In this document: positions 1 through 11,970 of the stretch, one piece after another
Layout: each line of letters begins with the position of its first letter
Position numbering within the stretch: the first letter of the stretch is position 1
Source of the DNA: Calonectria ilicicola
Taxonomy: Eukaryota; Ascomycota; Sordariomycetes; Hypocreales; Nectriaceae
DNA length: 64,000 nucleotides
Assembly (NCBI GenBank): GCA_020809705.1
Contig: CP085835.1
Coordinates: 2,232,001-2,296,000, forward strand
Direction of reading: 5' to 3'
Notes under the pieces: generated by a model
What the model was told of the DNA's origin: nothing
Seen by the model: the letters and a program-made list of their open reading frames with translations, nothing else
Databases searched by the model: none
Translations under genes and position numbers: made by a program

Positions 1-2608
1 GGGCAGAAACAATCACCTACAACCTGGGTGGGACGTCTGGTACCTCACAACCGGTTCAGCCATTTTCCTCTGTCCCTTTCCCGCAAGACAAACAATTTGT
101 CGAACGTCCTGAAATTACTCAATGGCTAGTTGACATCGATGCTCCAGGGAGACGCATGGCACTGGTCGGCCTGGGCGGAGTAGGGTTGGTATCTCAATCC
201 ATCCCTACATTTATGTTACTAACGGCAACAGAAAGTCACAAATCGCGATCCACTATGCGCACGAAGTCCGACGTAAGTCCCCAGAGACCTTTGTTTTCTG
301 GGTCCACGCGAGCTCCGTGGCCCGCTTCGAAGAGGGTTATAGAAATATCGCCGAAAGGCTTCAACTACCAGGCCTGAATGACCCTAAAACCGACATCCTT
401 CGACTTGTTTATAACTGGCTATGTGAAGAGCGGTCGGGACCATGGTTCATGGTTGTAGACAATGCCGACATCATCGATGTCTTCTACTCGAAGCATTCTC
501 CAGACGCCCCACAAACCGAACAGCCCCTCTCATCGTACTTGCCAAAAGTCGGCCGAGGGTCCATATTAGTTACGTCTCGCAACATGGGTGTTGCAGAAAA
601 GTTGGTCGGCCAAGATGGAATATGCAATGTCCCAATCATGTCAGAGAATTATGCCTTGCAACTTCTTCGCAATAACCTCGGGTATGGCGATGACAGCGAT
701 ACAGCAATGAAAGTGCTCATTCGTGAGCTAGACTATGTTCCACTTGCCATAAACCAGGCCGCTGCATATATCAAGCGAAGAAGGCCCCGAATGTCGGTAT
801 CGACCTATTTGCAGAGATTTCGAAAGAGTACTAAAAGCAAAGAGAACCTTCTGAATATGGATGCAGGTGATCTTCGAAGAGACGATTCCGCTTCTCACTC
901 AGTTGTTACTACATGGCAAATTACACTTGAGCAAGTTCGTCACGAAAGGAATTCAGCTGCTAACTTACTCTCGCTTATGTGTTTATTCAATGCCCAAAGC
1001 ATTCCGGAGTTCATACTCATGGCTTATGTGCTCGGTTCAAGTGACAATGATAATAGTGAGGATCTCAGAAATGACTTCATAGAAGATATTGAGCTCTTAC
1101 GCGGCTACTCTTTAATCCACATCGCCTCTGAGGAAAAAACATTTAAGATGCATGCATTAGTCCAATTTTGCACGGAATTATGGCTTTCATCATCTAACCA
1201 ACTCCAATATTGGAAAAGCACATTTCTCTGGGTCCTATTAACCCTGTATTCAGCAGGAACGGATAAAGGTCCTAAGGATCTCGAGAAATTGGAACCTCAT
1301 ATTGATGGGATTATAGAAGAAAGGCCACAAAATACTGATGACATAATTAGATGGGGCCAGCTTTTATCAGAAATAAGTGGTTATTGGCGAAATAAAGGGA
1401 GGTTCCATGCAGCAGAACAGCTGGCACGACGAGCTTTAACGGAGATGGAACGAGTGCTAGGAGTGAGAGCAGAGAACCCATATATACTCTTCAGCGCCCG
1501 GGTTCTTGCATCGATACTCCTTGATAATACCAAATTCAAAGAGTCAGAACAACTAATACTTAATAATATTTACATAAGCAAGAAGCTATACGGGGGGGAA
1601 GATCGTGAGACCTTAGGATGTTATACTGAACTTGGGCGTTGTATGCATTACCAAACCAAATTCAAGGAGGCAGAGAAGATTCTTCGACAAAACCTCCATA
1701 TTCAACAGCAAAAACTAGGGTGCCACGACAGTAATACTTTGGAGACTACTGAATATCTTGCGTTGACACTAAAAGAGCTAGGAGAATGCGCAGAGGCAGA
1801 GAATCTTCTCCGACGGGCTCTTGATATAAGAACCCGACATTTGAAAGAAAGCGATCTTGATAAAAGCAAGACACTTTTTAATTTGGGAGGTGTACTACTA
1901 CGACAACGAAAGTATAGTGAGGCAGAGCAGATCTGCCGGGAAAATATTCGCTTACAAAACAGGCACTTTGGGAAAGAGAATCCCCATACTCTTGAGGCTA
2001 TTTGCGGGCTTGCCGCTATCCTGGTAGGCCAAAAGAATTACAGTGAGGCAGAGACCCTCTGTCAGCAAAATCTTCATGTAGTGAAGAAAGTGTTAGGGGA
2101 AGAGCACTACCTCAATTTTCTTTTCACCCGAAGTCTTACAATAGCACTTCATAAGCAAGGGAGGTATAAAGAAGTAGAGAAACTCTATCGAGAGATCATT
2201 CCTTTGCAAAAAGAGGTCTTAGGGGAAGAGCACTCTCAGACTGTGGCTACTATTTACGATTTCGCAGACACACTTAAGGCTCAAGGAGAGTATGTTGAGG
2301 CAGAGCGGCAATATCGAAAGCACTTGGAGATATGCAAGAGAATACGCGGCATGCAAGATCCCGATTTAGACCAGGATGTGATTAATTTGGCAGGATTCTT
2401 ACGAGATCAGGGGAAATTTGAGCAGGCAGAGCAACTATACCACGAAGTCCAAAAGAAGAGTGAACAAGTTCCCAACAACGATGAATTCCTTCAATCAACT
2501 CAAATGCAAAGAATTTTTGAAGAAGAGAGACCCCGCCGCAATCCTAGGCCAAGGATGGAGAAAAAGAAGAAGAAGAGGTCGGGATCGTCAAGTTGCGTCT
2601 TACAATGA
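1..2608 (+). CDS. NB-ARC/TPR receptor (fungal NLR), 5' partial, polybasic + CaaX-like C-terminus
   Basis: Partial gene open to the left edge (frame starting at base 3); about 852 residues are visible. A 47-base intron at 185-231 (branch CTAAC, acceptor CAG) must be removed to complete the P-loop GLGGVGKSQ at visible residues 56-64. Then come a Walker B-like VVDNAD near 135-140, an ILVTSRN sensor-type motif near 170 and a GLPLA-like YVPLAINQA near 230. Residues 447-820 form about eight 42-residue kinesin-light-chain-type TPRs (recurring EAE...L...R/N). The end is a run of K/R followed by GSSS and C-V-L-Q, a prenylation-type CaaX. Fungal proteins of this class act in non-self recognition and programmed cell death; the N-terminal effector domain lies outside the window, so its output is unknown. 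Confident on class, not on ligand. Confidence 0.9.
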
Positions 2609-3364
2609 TATACTCCATACAACTATTATTTTTAGTTATAATTCCCAAATCTTCAGAACTTTTTTTTAATTACTTGCGTTCAGTTATTCCTTGTAAGGAT
2701 ACTTCTCTGTATCCTTGTTGTTTGTTCAAGTCAATTCGAAATACCTACCCCACATCAGTCCACAAGAAAATATTCTAAGCCTCAAAAATGTGCAGCCAGG
2801 ATAACTATTTATCAATAGATAGCTATGGCTCCTTGTGCATTGAGTTGGAAATTGAAGCTCTTGATTTCTCACTATTGAAGGGATCTAGCTAGGTCTCTTA
2901 TAGCTGTAGCTGCTAGCCGCAGCCGGTTTTCCTATCTGAGGTTGAAGCTATTCCCGGCTCGGCGGCCCTAGCTATTAGTTATCTGATACGGCCGGCGGCG
3001 GCCTCCAGCTATGTCTGTAACGGTCAGATGAACCGGTCACCGTTGTTGACGATATTTGTATGTGAAGTAGGGCTGTGTGCAGCCCGGAGACGGCCTGTTT
3101 GATCTTGCCGTTACTGTGTTGTTCGGGCTAGGCTATTGAGGCTATCTACGGTGTGTGACACTATTCTTTCTTTCTTTCTTTCTTTTTTAACGAGCCCGAG
3201 GTATGAGGAATTCAATGCATGAGTGAGATTAGTATGCAAAATTGCTTCTAATCGCAGACTCTGAGAATGTGCATTATACAAGGACAGCCAGTTGATACTT
3301 TCTCCCAACCTTTATTTCATTTAAATGTGAAATTGAAATTTTCATCATTAAAAGTCCACCCAGC
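2609..3364. other. Intergenic, with CTTT microsatellite
   Basis: Region between the receptor and the converging DUF3176 gene. It holds a short (CTTT)n tract at about 3164-3187 and a patch at 2880-3100 rich in AGCTAT/CGGC words. No convincing coding sequence is visible. Confidence 0.5.
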
Positions 3365-5405
3365 TTATTTAGTAGAGTCCCGCACCAATTCAAAACAAAA
3401 CGGCTCGCCAGTGAGTTTTGTCAACTTTACAACAAACCTTTTTGACACATTTGACATGTCATCAGCAGTAACAGGTTCAGAAGAATTGAGGGCCTCCCGA
3501 ATATCAGGGTCATTTTGACAAGCAAAGTAGGCGGTAACGGATTCTTTAAGCAACGGCTCCCTCCGCGTAATCAGAATAACCCCAGCTAACAATAACCCGG
3601 CCAAAATGGTCTCCATCATGGGTAAAATAAACCACCCCTAGCGCACATGTATATAAGACTCCTTGATTATTGCAGTTCCTTTGGCAGTGACTGCCTCAGT
3701 GTTATCCCCTGGAGACTTGCTTCTGATTTGGTTTGTCAACGTTGTCGCCATGTTTCCTGTTGCGTTGCGGAGGTCTGTTGTATACAAATAAGACCCGATA
3801 TCTAGTTGACCATCTTGCTTCGTGGGCAGGGTGCGATAAACAACCTCTTGGGTAAGAAAACTCCCAAAGTAAGCCCACAGGTAGATTTCGGTGTTGCTGC
3901 TAACATTGTAGGTCTTGCCCGTAGATTTTGCAACGAGGGTTTGATACGAGCTATTGGTTTTAAAGCCATCGCCATCAGTTTTGGGGGTATTCGAAGCTAG
4001 AAAGGAGAGCTTTTCAATCTTTCCAGAGTTCGGATCCAGACCTCTGGCTGAAGCCGTGATGTTGGTAAACGTACGAGCGCACCAAAACCACTTCGCCTGG
4101 TAGACTTCAGCACTTGGGAGTTTATCGCTATCATCCTGGGGCGTCCCCAACATCTTTACTGCCATGAATGAGAGATATGTAACGTTGTCTTCATTCGCTG
4201 TGGTCGATTCGGATCGGAAGAGATCACTGTCGGGTGCATTAGTCGTCCCCTGAATGTTGTAGGCCATGCTTATCGGCTTGTTGAATCTATCCCGGCCAGC
4301 AAAATCGTAAGTGCAGTTCATATTGCTGAATATATTTCCCGTACAATTTTTCTTCGCGATATCGGTCACATTCTGGAATGTGCTACAAATACCCAGTGTT
4401 GTTAATTCATCCCAGTGACAGGACGTCGCGGGTGCGGGGCAGTCGAGAGTTGGCTGAAACACGTCTCCAGAAAGACCGTTGAGGATTGATGCTTGTAGTT
4501 TTAGCAAGTCATTGGTTGGATCAAGAGTATTAGCTATTGGAGGAGGTTAGGGGCCATGCTGGACGTCAGGCGGCGGCGATGCACTTACTGAATATTCCCT
4601 CACTGTATCCTTTCGAGACGTAATTTGGTGCATATCCTAAAGAAGCCGTAATATTTGTCAAAGGAGAGCTTCTAGTTGGAAAGTCTAAAATTTGCTGTGC
4701 ACTAGGATCAATCCCCAATCCCAGAATCGTAACGACTGCAAGAGACCACCCTAATACTGCCCGCCTGCGCATCATGAAGAGCAGCATGGCCGAGCCCCAT
4801 GGGCCACGACTTGCATCATCAAATAACTGCAAAACATGGAGTTTGTAACTCTGATGGAGGAAATGATGCCACTTCAGCTGACTGATGCAGGAAGCGACTG
4901 AGACCATCATTGCAGACTTTGAAATCGTGGTCAGGACAGCAATTATCGAGTTTGGTTGGATCTGGAGCTTCCTAGATTCCAGCCGCATGTTGTTAATCTT
5001 GAAAAGGAAGATGAAGAGCGCAATTGTGCATACAGTGCAGAGAACCATGGCAGATATTTCCCACCACCATCCGTTTACATTTCCGCAAATCTCCTCCTTT
5101 TTGGTTGGCGTTGTCTGGGGAAGAATGAAGGATTCTCTCTTAACTGACTGGCTCAGTGATTCGTGGATCGGGGAAGCTTGCGGAGTCGGCATCGAATTAT
5201 CGAGGATATTATTTATCAAGAGCCGCGAATCTGGTGATGGAGGAAAATCTGCCGCGTTGTTCTCGGTAGGTTGGACTGGGGATGGTGTGTAATGGGGGCT
5301 GTCCATGCAGTTGGACTGGGGGCTAATCTCTGATAGATCAGAAATGATGGTTATTTCGCTTGAATGTCTTGACATCCTGTGAGAAGTCTGCTCTGTGGAA
5401 GCCAT
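3365..5405 (-). pseudogene. DUF3176 family membrane protein with in-frame TAG
   Basis: Exon 1 runs 5405-4589 and exon 2 from 4533, joined by an intron with donor GTAAGT and acceptor CAATAG. After a Ser/Pro-rich N-terminus comes the family core: a transmembrane segment beginning WWWEISAM, then I/L-rich TM2 and the hallmark ISQLKWHHF, followed by a long extracytosolic region with many N-x-S/T sites. The frame meets TAG at 3638-3640 after 570 codons, then stays open in the same frame for 90 more codons that encode the expected C-terminal membrane helix (ILAGLLLAGVIL) and tail. The stop falls in VR*GWFILP, where the family usually has Trp. Either a nonsense mutation (TGG to TAG) or an edited or read-through codon. 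An upstream in-frame ATG at 5576 is possible, but the one at 5405 opens the family-like Ser-rich region. Function of the family is unknown. Confidence 0.8.
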
Positions 5406-6540
5406 GGTACGTTCGAGGCCACTAGGGCAGGACAGGAAGACAAATATTAGCTTGAGGGTGCGAAATTCACTGGTTGGTTCTTGTTGGTTTCTTTGGGTTT
5501 GTAGTCGTTTTCCGGCCACAGTAGAAGCACAGAATGTCAGAAAATACGCCGAAAGAAATATGCCTTCCTTCGCCATCGCTATCGGCTTTATTAGCCGCTG
5601 AGGCGTCTGTCAGCCTGGTGGCTGAATGTGCTCCCACTCTCGCATCTTTTATTTTTAATCCATCATGATGCACATTGTCGTGAGGATTGACATAGCTCAA
5701 TCATGGCTAGGCGATCGACAGCAAGTCAGCTGCACAATCCGGGAAAATTCAGCACTGCCTCAACATGTGTCTATCGCGTGTTGTAGTGCTACATGCTCAC
5801 TTACATCGGGCTCGTTTGTAAAACCTGCAAGTGACATTCTTCAGCCAAGAAAAAGGTTAAACTTAAGGAAGAATTTAGCGATGGAAAGGGCTTCATACAT
5901 ATTTCCTGGAATAGAAAGAGGGCATATTGTTCCCCATCAAGTTTCCAAGTATAGATTTGCCTTTGGTACCTGTCCTAGCTGAACTGGATTGAAAAGAGAA
6001 TTAATTGGGGGCCACATTGATGTCGTAAAGACTTGATGAGTCAATTTTCTGATAGGCTCGCAGGCAGCTGGCGCAAAAGCTCGACTCCTATTTGGTCATC
6101 TCAGGCGCCAAAATTGCATGTTTCCCATGCAAACCGTACACAAATGGCTCAGCTGAACCAACACCTCTGAAACGGTGTGCTCAAAACGGGTTTTGAGGTC
6201 TGGGGTGAAAATCAGGCTGTCGAGAGCGACGCTGTAAATGCAATCCCGCGTAGGCATGTCTTCTTGATCGGGTGTTTGTTTTTATTGAAGCCAATTTACA
6301 GAGGATAGTCAAATTCATCTTGGCCTGGAATTTGGTCATGTTTTCGCTACATCCACGTGCCTGCTGGTTGCCATGCTTCAGCCCTCTTCACCCAGTCACA
6401 ATTAGCGTAGCCACAGCCGTTGAAGTAACGGAATCAACATCTAGATTTAACCGATATCTCGTCATTTATATAATTATTTCTACATTATCACTACGTAGAA
6501 ACTGAAAACAACTATGTGTAGGCCATTTATGTAGTGCCTT
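5406..6540. other. Intergenic
   Basis: Upstream region of the DUF3176 gene. No ORF with recognisable protein character, RNA gene or repeat seen. Confidence 0.4.
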
Positions 6541-6798
6541 CTAAGGGATGCAGGTCTTCCACTCATCTGCATCCACGAAAGCGAGTGCCGCGATGGCAGA
6601 CGCGTAATTCCTCATCACTGGCCGGCCCCAACAGTGGCCAATGACGTTGATATTCTTGTCTTTACATGTCCTCCAATAATACATCAATATGTCCAGATAA
6701 CTGGAGCTCGGAGAACATACTAATGGCGGCTCCGTCCAAAATACGACACGAGGAACCACGGGTAGGCGAGGGAAGGAGGATGTCGCATCATCATCCAT
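6541..6798 (-). pseudogene. Possible alpha/beta-hydrolase (dienelactone hydrolase-like) fragment
   Basis: An 85-codon open frame whose middle reads INVIGHCWGRPVMRNYAS, similar to the nucleophile elbow of dienelactone-hydrolase-like proteins (G-x-C-x-G), followed by FVDADEW. Only this motif is recognisable. The rest of the hydrolase fold is absent, so it is at best a relic or one exon of a decayed gene. 6799-7369 holds nothing else I can support. Weak call. Confidence 0.25.
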
Positions 6799-7369
6799 GA
6801 GCCGTCAGACGCGTATTTAGTCGTAAGATACGGCTGAGATGGCTTGGTGCACTCTCAAGCGCCCCCGTCTTGTCTTGTCCAGCATCCTATCTTTAGCCAT
6901 TCGACTGCTTCTTGTGCATATTGCTTGGCTGCGCCGAATCGATAATCGCGTTGGGTGACCTTGACTCGGTTCTATATTCTCCCGAGAGATGAGCTTGCAC
7001 AATATCTAAGCATGATGTGACGAAAGCATATTCGCCGTCGTCACATATCCGACAAAGTGTACGTCGATCTGAAGGAACATGACCTCCAGCTTACCGATGG
7101 TACTGGCTGGGATATCAGTGCTGAGACTAGTAGTGTGACGGGTAGTCCATATTCGTTAGAGTCAGCGCCGTGGGCTGACTTTTTCTTCCTCCGCTTCAGA
7201 TGTTCGGGAGACGTCGACAAGAACTGAGTAGCTAGTCGACTGCTATTTAGAGATGACAACCAACCCAGTTAGGCCGGAGAATTTCATCTCTTGGGTGGTG
7301 ATACAGCCAGAACGCGTGCGTAGGAGGTGATGGTATTGATATTCATAAAACCATCAATTTGAAGCCTGT

Positions 7370-8747
7370 TCAGCCCTTGAGGACAACCTCGCGAAGCCAT
7401 GGCCAATACGTGCCTTCAGCCCATTGCCCAAGTAGCTGCAGGTTGTGGACAATCTGGTATACGCCCTTGGAACTGGATGTGCTCCCAATAACAACCTTCT
7501 GCCAGAAGATAGTTTGCTGTCCCTCAAGTGTAGTGATGTTCAAGTGCCAGTCATGGCCTTGGATGATGATGCCGGGTACAAACGCTGGCAATTTGACAGC
7601 CTCATTGCCTTGGACCTCGGGCTTCGGTCTCTCGACCAAGTGGCGTAGGAAAGACCAGTGGGCCATTTGCCAAACTCCGAGCTGCAACTTGGCGCTATCA
7701 AATCCCTCGCTCGGTTTCTTAGTCTCGATACTCAGGGCAACAGGCCGCTGATCGAGAGGAGCGAAGTCGGTAAAATTAAAGGCTCGGCCAGGCAGGGTGT
7801 CTCGGAGTGAAGCAATGGCAGTTTGGATAGGAGGAGTTGTCGGAGAAGAGTCTTTATCGTTGTCTGGTTCGATATAAATGCAAAAGTCGACCTTTTTCGA
7901 GAGCGAAGGGTTGCCGTATGCGGGGATAATGCCAGCGGTAGTGCTGTGGCAAAGTGTTAGTTCACGCCTTGAAATGGACTACCATGGCGACATACCTGCC
8001 GGTAAAGTTGACAAGATGCTTGAACTTGGGCTGTCCCTTTGGTCGAAATGCCAGCTCTAAAACCTTTTGGTGCACCTCAAGATTCCAGTTGGCCTCGGGA
8101 TGTCCATACGAGCTGCATTCAGCTGCGGCATCCACTACGTCCACCACATCCTCGGGGGACGGCGTTGGTCCAAGTTCGTCACGGTCGTCGGAGAAGTAGT
8201 CGTTGCCTCTAAGTGCCCACCGAAAGTCCCTATTAGATCGTGCAGCGCTTTGGAGTGACTCTCGCGCTGATGATGCAATGATACCCTTGCCCTCCATGAT
8301 AACGTCGACAGATTCTAGAAGCGTTTCTAGGGCAGGTGGTTTATCATCGAACTGCACAAGATCTCGGAATTTCAGGCCATTCGGGTTTAATTTGAGGATC
8401 TGCAAATGTTTTTGCGGCGAGAGCTTTCCAGAGTGTTGCGACGATCGAAACGAGTGCTCTGATTGCTCAGAGAGAGAATAGCTCGACTCGGATCTTGGGG
8501 TTTGTATGCGCTTGCGGTGCGTAGGTCGGGGCGTTTCGTCGTCGACTGGGATACGGCGCTTGGCCGGGCTTTCATCGCGTTCGAGAGACATTGTGAAGAT
8601 ATCTTTATCGTCGTCGTGGGCGCTGGTTGAATCGGGAGGTGTGGCCGGGTTGAGACGGCGTCGCTTGGGACGGGGTGCGCATGCGGATTCGTGGGTATGA
8701 TGGTCTGGGATACTGCTCATCCAGTCAAAAATTCTTGTCGTGGACAT
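7370..8747 (-). CDS. Fungal PD-(D/E)XK nuclease-like protein
   Basis: Two exons, 8747-7996 and 7943-7370, with a 52-base intron (donor GTATGT, acceptor CACAG); 441 residues. The N-terminal ~130 residues are disordered, with basic KRRR patches and Ser/Pro/Asp stretches, resembling nuclear-localisation sequence. The C-terminal half matches the fungal PDDEXK_12 (PF20516) pattern: VDFCIY with Asp270, SIETKK giving Glu324-x-Lys326, LQLGVWQMAHW, PGIIIQGHDW and YQIVHNLQLLGQWAE..YWPW near the end. The candidate catalytic residues are present, so it looks intact. The family occurs in many copies in Pezizomycotina and its cellular role is unknown. The start is the only ATG before the basic region. Two TCACGTGR boxes 42 bases apart lie about 130-180 bases upstream. 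Confidence 0.85.
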
Positions 8748-8875
8748 GTCGGCATGCCATGCAAACCAAGACGACGGCGATGCACACGGTTGCTACACTC
8801 GCGTTGAGGCATCACCACCAAACTGGCTCGCGTTTTCCATTCGCGTGTTTGGATCGCTATTGGCGGGGTAACGGA

Positions 8876-8925
8876 TCACGTGAAAGCTATCATGACGAAA
8901 TGTGCCATCATATCTGATCACGTGG
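8876..8925. promoter_or_regulatory. Paired CACGTG (bHLH-type) sites
   Basis: TCACGTGA at 8876-8883 and TCACGTGG at 8918-8925, start to start 42 bases (four helical turns), upstream of the nuclease-like gene. CACGTG is the core bound by fungal bHLH factors. Binding is inferred from the motif only. Confidence 0.35.
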
Positions 8926-9352
8926 TGGGATTTAGTCATCATACGGCCTACCCTATAGGACACTCAAAATGTTAATTTTCTCTCATTTTTAGATAGATTG
9001 AAGGGAAGTCGCGGGCATATAGAAAGGTTTTTTAATCCAATAGGGTTTTATATAGAATAATTCCCATAAATTGGCGGTGGCAAGATATATCTTCGATTGT
9101 GGACTATGCTTTCTGAACGGAATATGAGTGGGGCCCAATCATTCTGAATGCAAAGGGTGCACCATTTATTCACGTCCGAAACGAACTGCTCTCAACTGCC
9201 TCCAAGAATTCAAATTCTAAAAGCTTACTGGGTTTTATTCAACCTTAAATGTGATTGTATGGAATAGCGCGAAACAAAAATTTAGGGGAAAAAATATCAC
9301 GCAATCTAGTAATTGAAAAGCATTCATTCATCTATCTTCGTCTTCTACTTGA
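8926..9352. other. Intergenic, AT-rich
   Basis: AT-rich stretch between two minus-strand genes; likely the 5' region of the nuclease-like gene and the 3' region of the membrane protein gene. No ORF or RNA gene seen. Confidence 0.4.
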
Positions 9353-10390
9353 TTATGGCAATACAGCAGTCACCTTCTCCCACAAGTCTAAAGATTGACA
9401 ATTAAGAAAGCTCCCAACCGATAACCCCGGTGAGTGTGGTGACCTGAGCATCATGACCAATGCCGGTGCAGCCACAAACAGTCCCCCAAAACATCCCATG
9501 GCAAATCCAGCCAGCAGCCGGCCGAGCCCTTTCACCTCATATCCTTCATCTGTCGGTGACCCAAATGAAAAGCCCCCAGCCGTCCAGAATACCATGAAAA
9601 TCACATAGAGGACTATGATCCAATAGCTTTTACCAAGGGCGCCTTTGATCACTCCAAGAATGAGCTCCATCACAGAGAGGACTGCAAGGATAACCAAGCT
9701 GATGGTGGAGAATGTTGAGAAAAGCCACTGTGCCCAGCCACCCATCAGACGCCCCAGAGCCTCGCCATAGCGGCCTTTGACATCCAAAGTCAAGGGGATC
9801 GCGGCGACAGCCACGCCTAGCCCTCTGACAATCATGAGACCTCCAGATGGATGATTCCAGTTCTTGACAAGCCATAGTATCTGGATTGTGGGGGCGTAGC
9901 ATGTCGACCAAAGCCAGCCGAAAGCGCCCAGAAAAGTAATCTGGCCGTCCTCATCTTTGGAGACGTGGCCGGCGCTTCGCCTGAAGAAGTCCGAGTTGAA
10001 GTCACGGGAATCGGAGAACAATATTTTGAGCACTGGTATTTTTTCCCAAAAATCGAAAAACTGATCTCCGCCGAGGACTGGTCGTAGTCTGACCACCTCG
10101 CATACCTGCCAAAACGCGACAAGGACGATGCGAAGAGATGCGAACCAAGACACCCAGGCGATGAAGAAGGGGACAAAATGCCCGCACGTCACGCCGGAAA
10201 TGACAGAGGAGACGAATGCGCTGAGGACGGTGCTGAAGTAGGTGTCAAAGGGGGACAACCTGCAGACTCCGTCGTCTGGATATCCGTAGATGGTCTGATT
10301 TGAGGCTGCAGTTCCATTGGCGATTGTGCTCCCGTTGGCTGGGACTACGGTGCAAATGGGTTCAGCACAGAAGCTGAATGAGGCGCCCAT
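9353..10390 (-). CDS. Multipass membrane protein, unknown family
   Basis: Intronless frame of 345 residues from ATG at 10390. The N-terminus has Cys8, Cys13 and Cys43 and several N-x-S/T sites (NGST, NGTA, NQTI), suggesting an extracytosolic, glycosylated head. About six to seven hydrophobic segments follow: FDTYFSTVLSAFVSS with FIAWVSWFASLRIVLVAFW, GAFGWLWSTCYAPTIQIL, MIVRGLGVAVAAIPL, STISLVILAVLSVMELIL, YWIIVLYVIFMVFWTAGG and LLAGFAMGCFGGLFVAAP. A charged loop (near SDSRDFNSDFFRR) separates the first and second halves. I do not recognise a named domain. Codon use and length look like a real gene. No neighbour suggests a pathway. Confidence 0.75.
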   Translation of the reverse strand: MGASFSFCAEPICTVVPANGSTIANGTAASNQTIYGYPDDGVCRLSPFDTYFSTVLSAFVSSVISGVTCGHFVPFFIAWVSWFASLRIVLVAFWQVCEVVRLRPVLGGDQFFDFWEKIPVLKILFSDSRDFNSDFFRRSAGHVSKDEDGQITFLGAFGWLWSTCYAPTIQILWLVKNWNHPSGGLMIVRGLGVAVAAIPLTLDVKGRYGEALGRLMGGWAQWLFSTFSTISLVILAVLSVMELILGVIKGALGKSYWIIVLYVIFMVFWTAGGFSFGSPTDEGYEVKGLGRLLAGFAMGCFGGLFVAAPALVMMLRSPHSPGLSVGSFLNCQSLDLWEKVTAVLP

Positions 10391-11349
10391 GGCTGTGGCG
10401 GACGTATGATTGATTGGAATGAGAAAATTGAAGATTGGTGTGTCATTTCTTTCCTGCTTGGTTGATGCATGATAATGGTATTAATACAATTTGCAACGCT
10501 TAATGGTTCAAGAGTGCCTTGTGGTTTGCTTCTTGTAGCCTCAGCTGAAGGCACCAGGCAGCTGGATGTGGAGACGGGCGAGGCCGATCCGTAGGCTGTG
10601 GCTTCACATTATTCGCTGGTCAGGGCATTTTGCGAGTTGACTGGGCGGCTCAGTTAGCGTGTGGTGGCGGAGCGTTGGACGAGCATGAGAAATCGTGTTT
10701 TGAGACGAAACCTCAAACTCATCCGGTTCGCTAGTCTTCTCAACGATAGATTAGCTTGATTGTGATTTGAAGTCTATTTTTGATCGAGGTTGGTGGCGTT
10801 GTTTTCAGGCTCGTAGTTGGTGAAAATGTGAAACGTGGTACACTTTGGAATAGTCACGCAGCCAATTGATTTTTAAACGGAAATGTGAGATGCTGTGGCT
10901 GGCAAATCTGTTGGTAGCCAGCAAACCCATGCGGCAGTGCCCCTGCATCGATGCGACGCCACAACGCTTTCGGCGGTGGTGACTGTATCAGTCGTCTCGG
11001 CTCAACTAAATACCGCCATTCACATTGCCGCCGGACGAGACCGACTGGAGCGTTGCCACAGTTCACTTTCCGTCATACACTATGTGGCTATTAGCTAGAC
11101 ATGGTCTGGATGCTAATAGTCCACGGAGAACTGAAAAATAGCCATAGTGAGATTTTTAGTTATTAATAGGAGCACTTTTTTTCGGTTGAACCCTTCAAGT
11201 GTGTACGATAATCTCCTATTGATGTACATAGGCTCAGGAATATCCACCGTCCATAATAGCAACAACGTATCAGCTTTATTATGCCTCACGATATATCAGC
11301 AAACAAATACTGGATTATTGTTGTATAATCATCAGTTGCTTAATCTCAA
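10391..11349. other. Intergenic
   Basis: Upstream region of the membrane protein gene. Only short overlapping frames without protein character were seen. Confidence 0.4.
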
Positions 11350-11970
11350 TTACTAGTTTCCCCATTATAGAGGCTTGCCGTCCCCATCAGATCAGCTTCT
11401 CCTACCACTTCGCCATCGAATTCATACACTGGCACCTCCTCATGTGTATTTGCGTCTTCGTCAGCTGAGTGCACTGATTCTACTTTTTTTTTTTTTTTTT
11501 TTTTTTACTTCTGTAAGTGCCTCTTCTTGGAATATCTCGGAGTCTGCTTCATTGAATTTGTGCTGAGAGTGTATAATCACACCACTCCATCTCGCTGTCG
11601 AGTATGAAAGGTGTTGCAAGATACAAGTTGGCATCGTCAACGAACTCTTGATGCGGGGGTCGGGCGCACTTGATGTTGAGATGCTATCTTACTCGAATAA
11701 GGTTCTATCAGTCTATCAATATCATGAAAATTCTAGGAGACAGGTTGAAGCCAAAAGAAACTCAGAGAGGGCAGACTTGGAGGGGCCTGTTCGTAGATAA
11801 ATATCCTTAGTAGCTCGCTGATATCATCTGCTGATTGTTGCTGTTCTTCTTGCTTTTGGGATTGATGCTCAATGTTACCGATAGAATCTGCGACAGCGGC
11901 CCCGTGTCCGAGATGGTGTTTGTGACTTCGTTCCGAGTGGTAAATTAGGAGCTTCTCCGTTGTTTGCAAA
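11350..11970 (-). pseudogene. Possible decayed coding region, unknown
   Basis: Several minus-strand patches look translated but are in different frames: a helical stretch near 11969-11800 (LLIYHSERSHKHH and QKQEEQQQSADDISELLR), a patch near 11650-11580 (EFVDDANLYLATPFIL, EMEWCDYTL) and an acidic patch near 11480-11370 (EDANTHEEVPVYEFDGE). A 23-base poly-T run (poly-A in this sense) at 11484-11506 lies between the last two. It may be a degraded multi-exon gene. No family recognised; weak. Confidence 0.25.
11484..11506. repeat. Poly-T homopolymer (23 T)
   Basis: Uninterrupted T run. A second run of 19 T lies at 16030-16048. Homopolymer of unknown origin. Confidence 0.9.
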
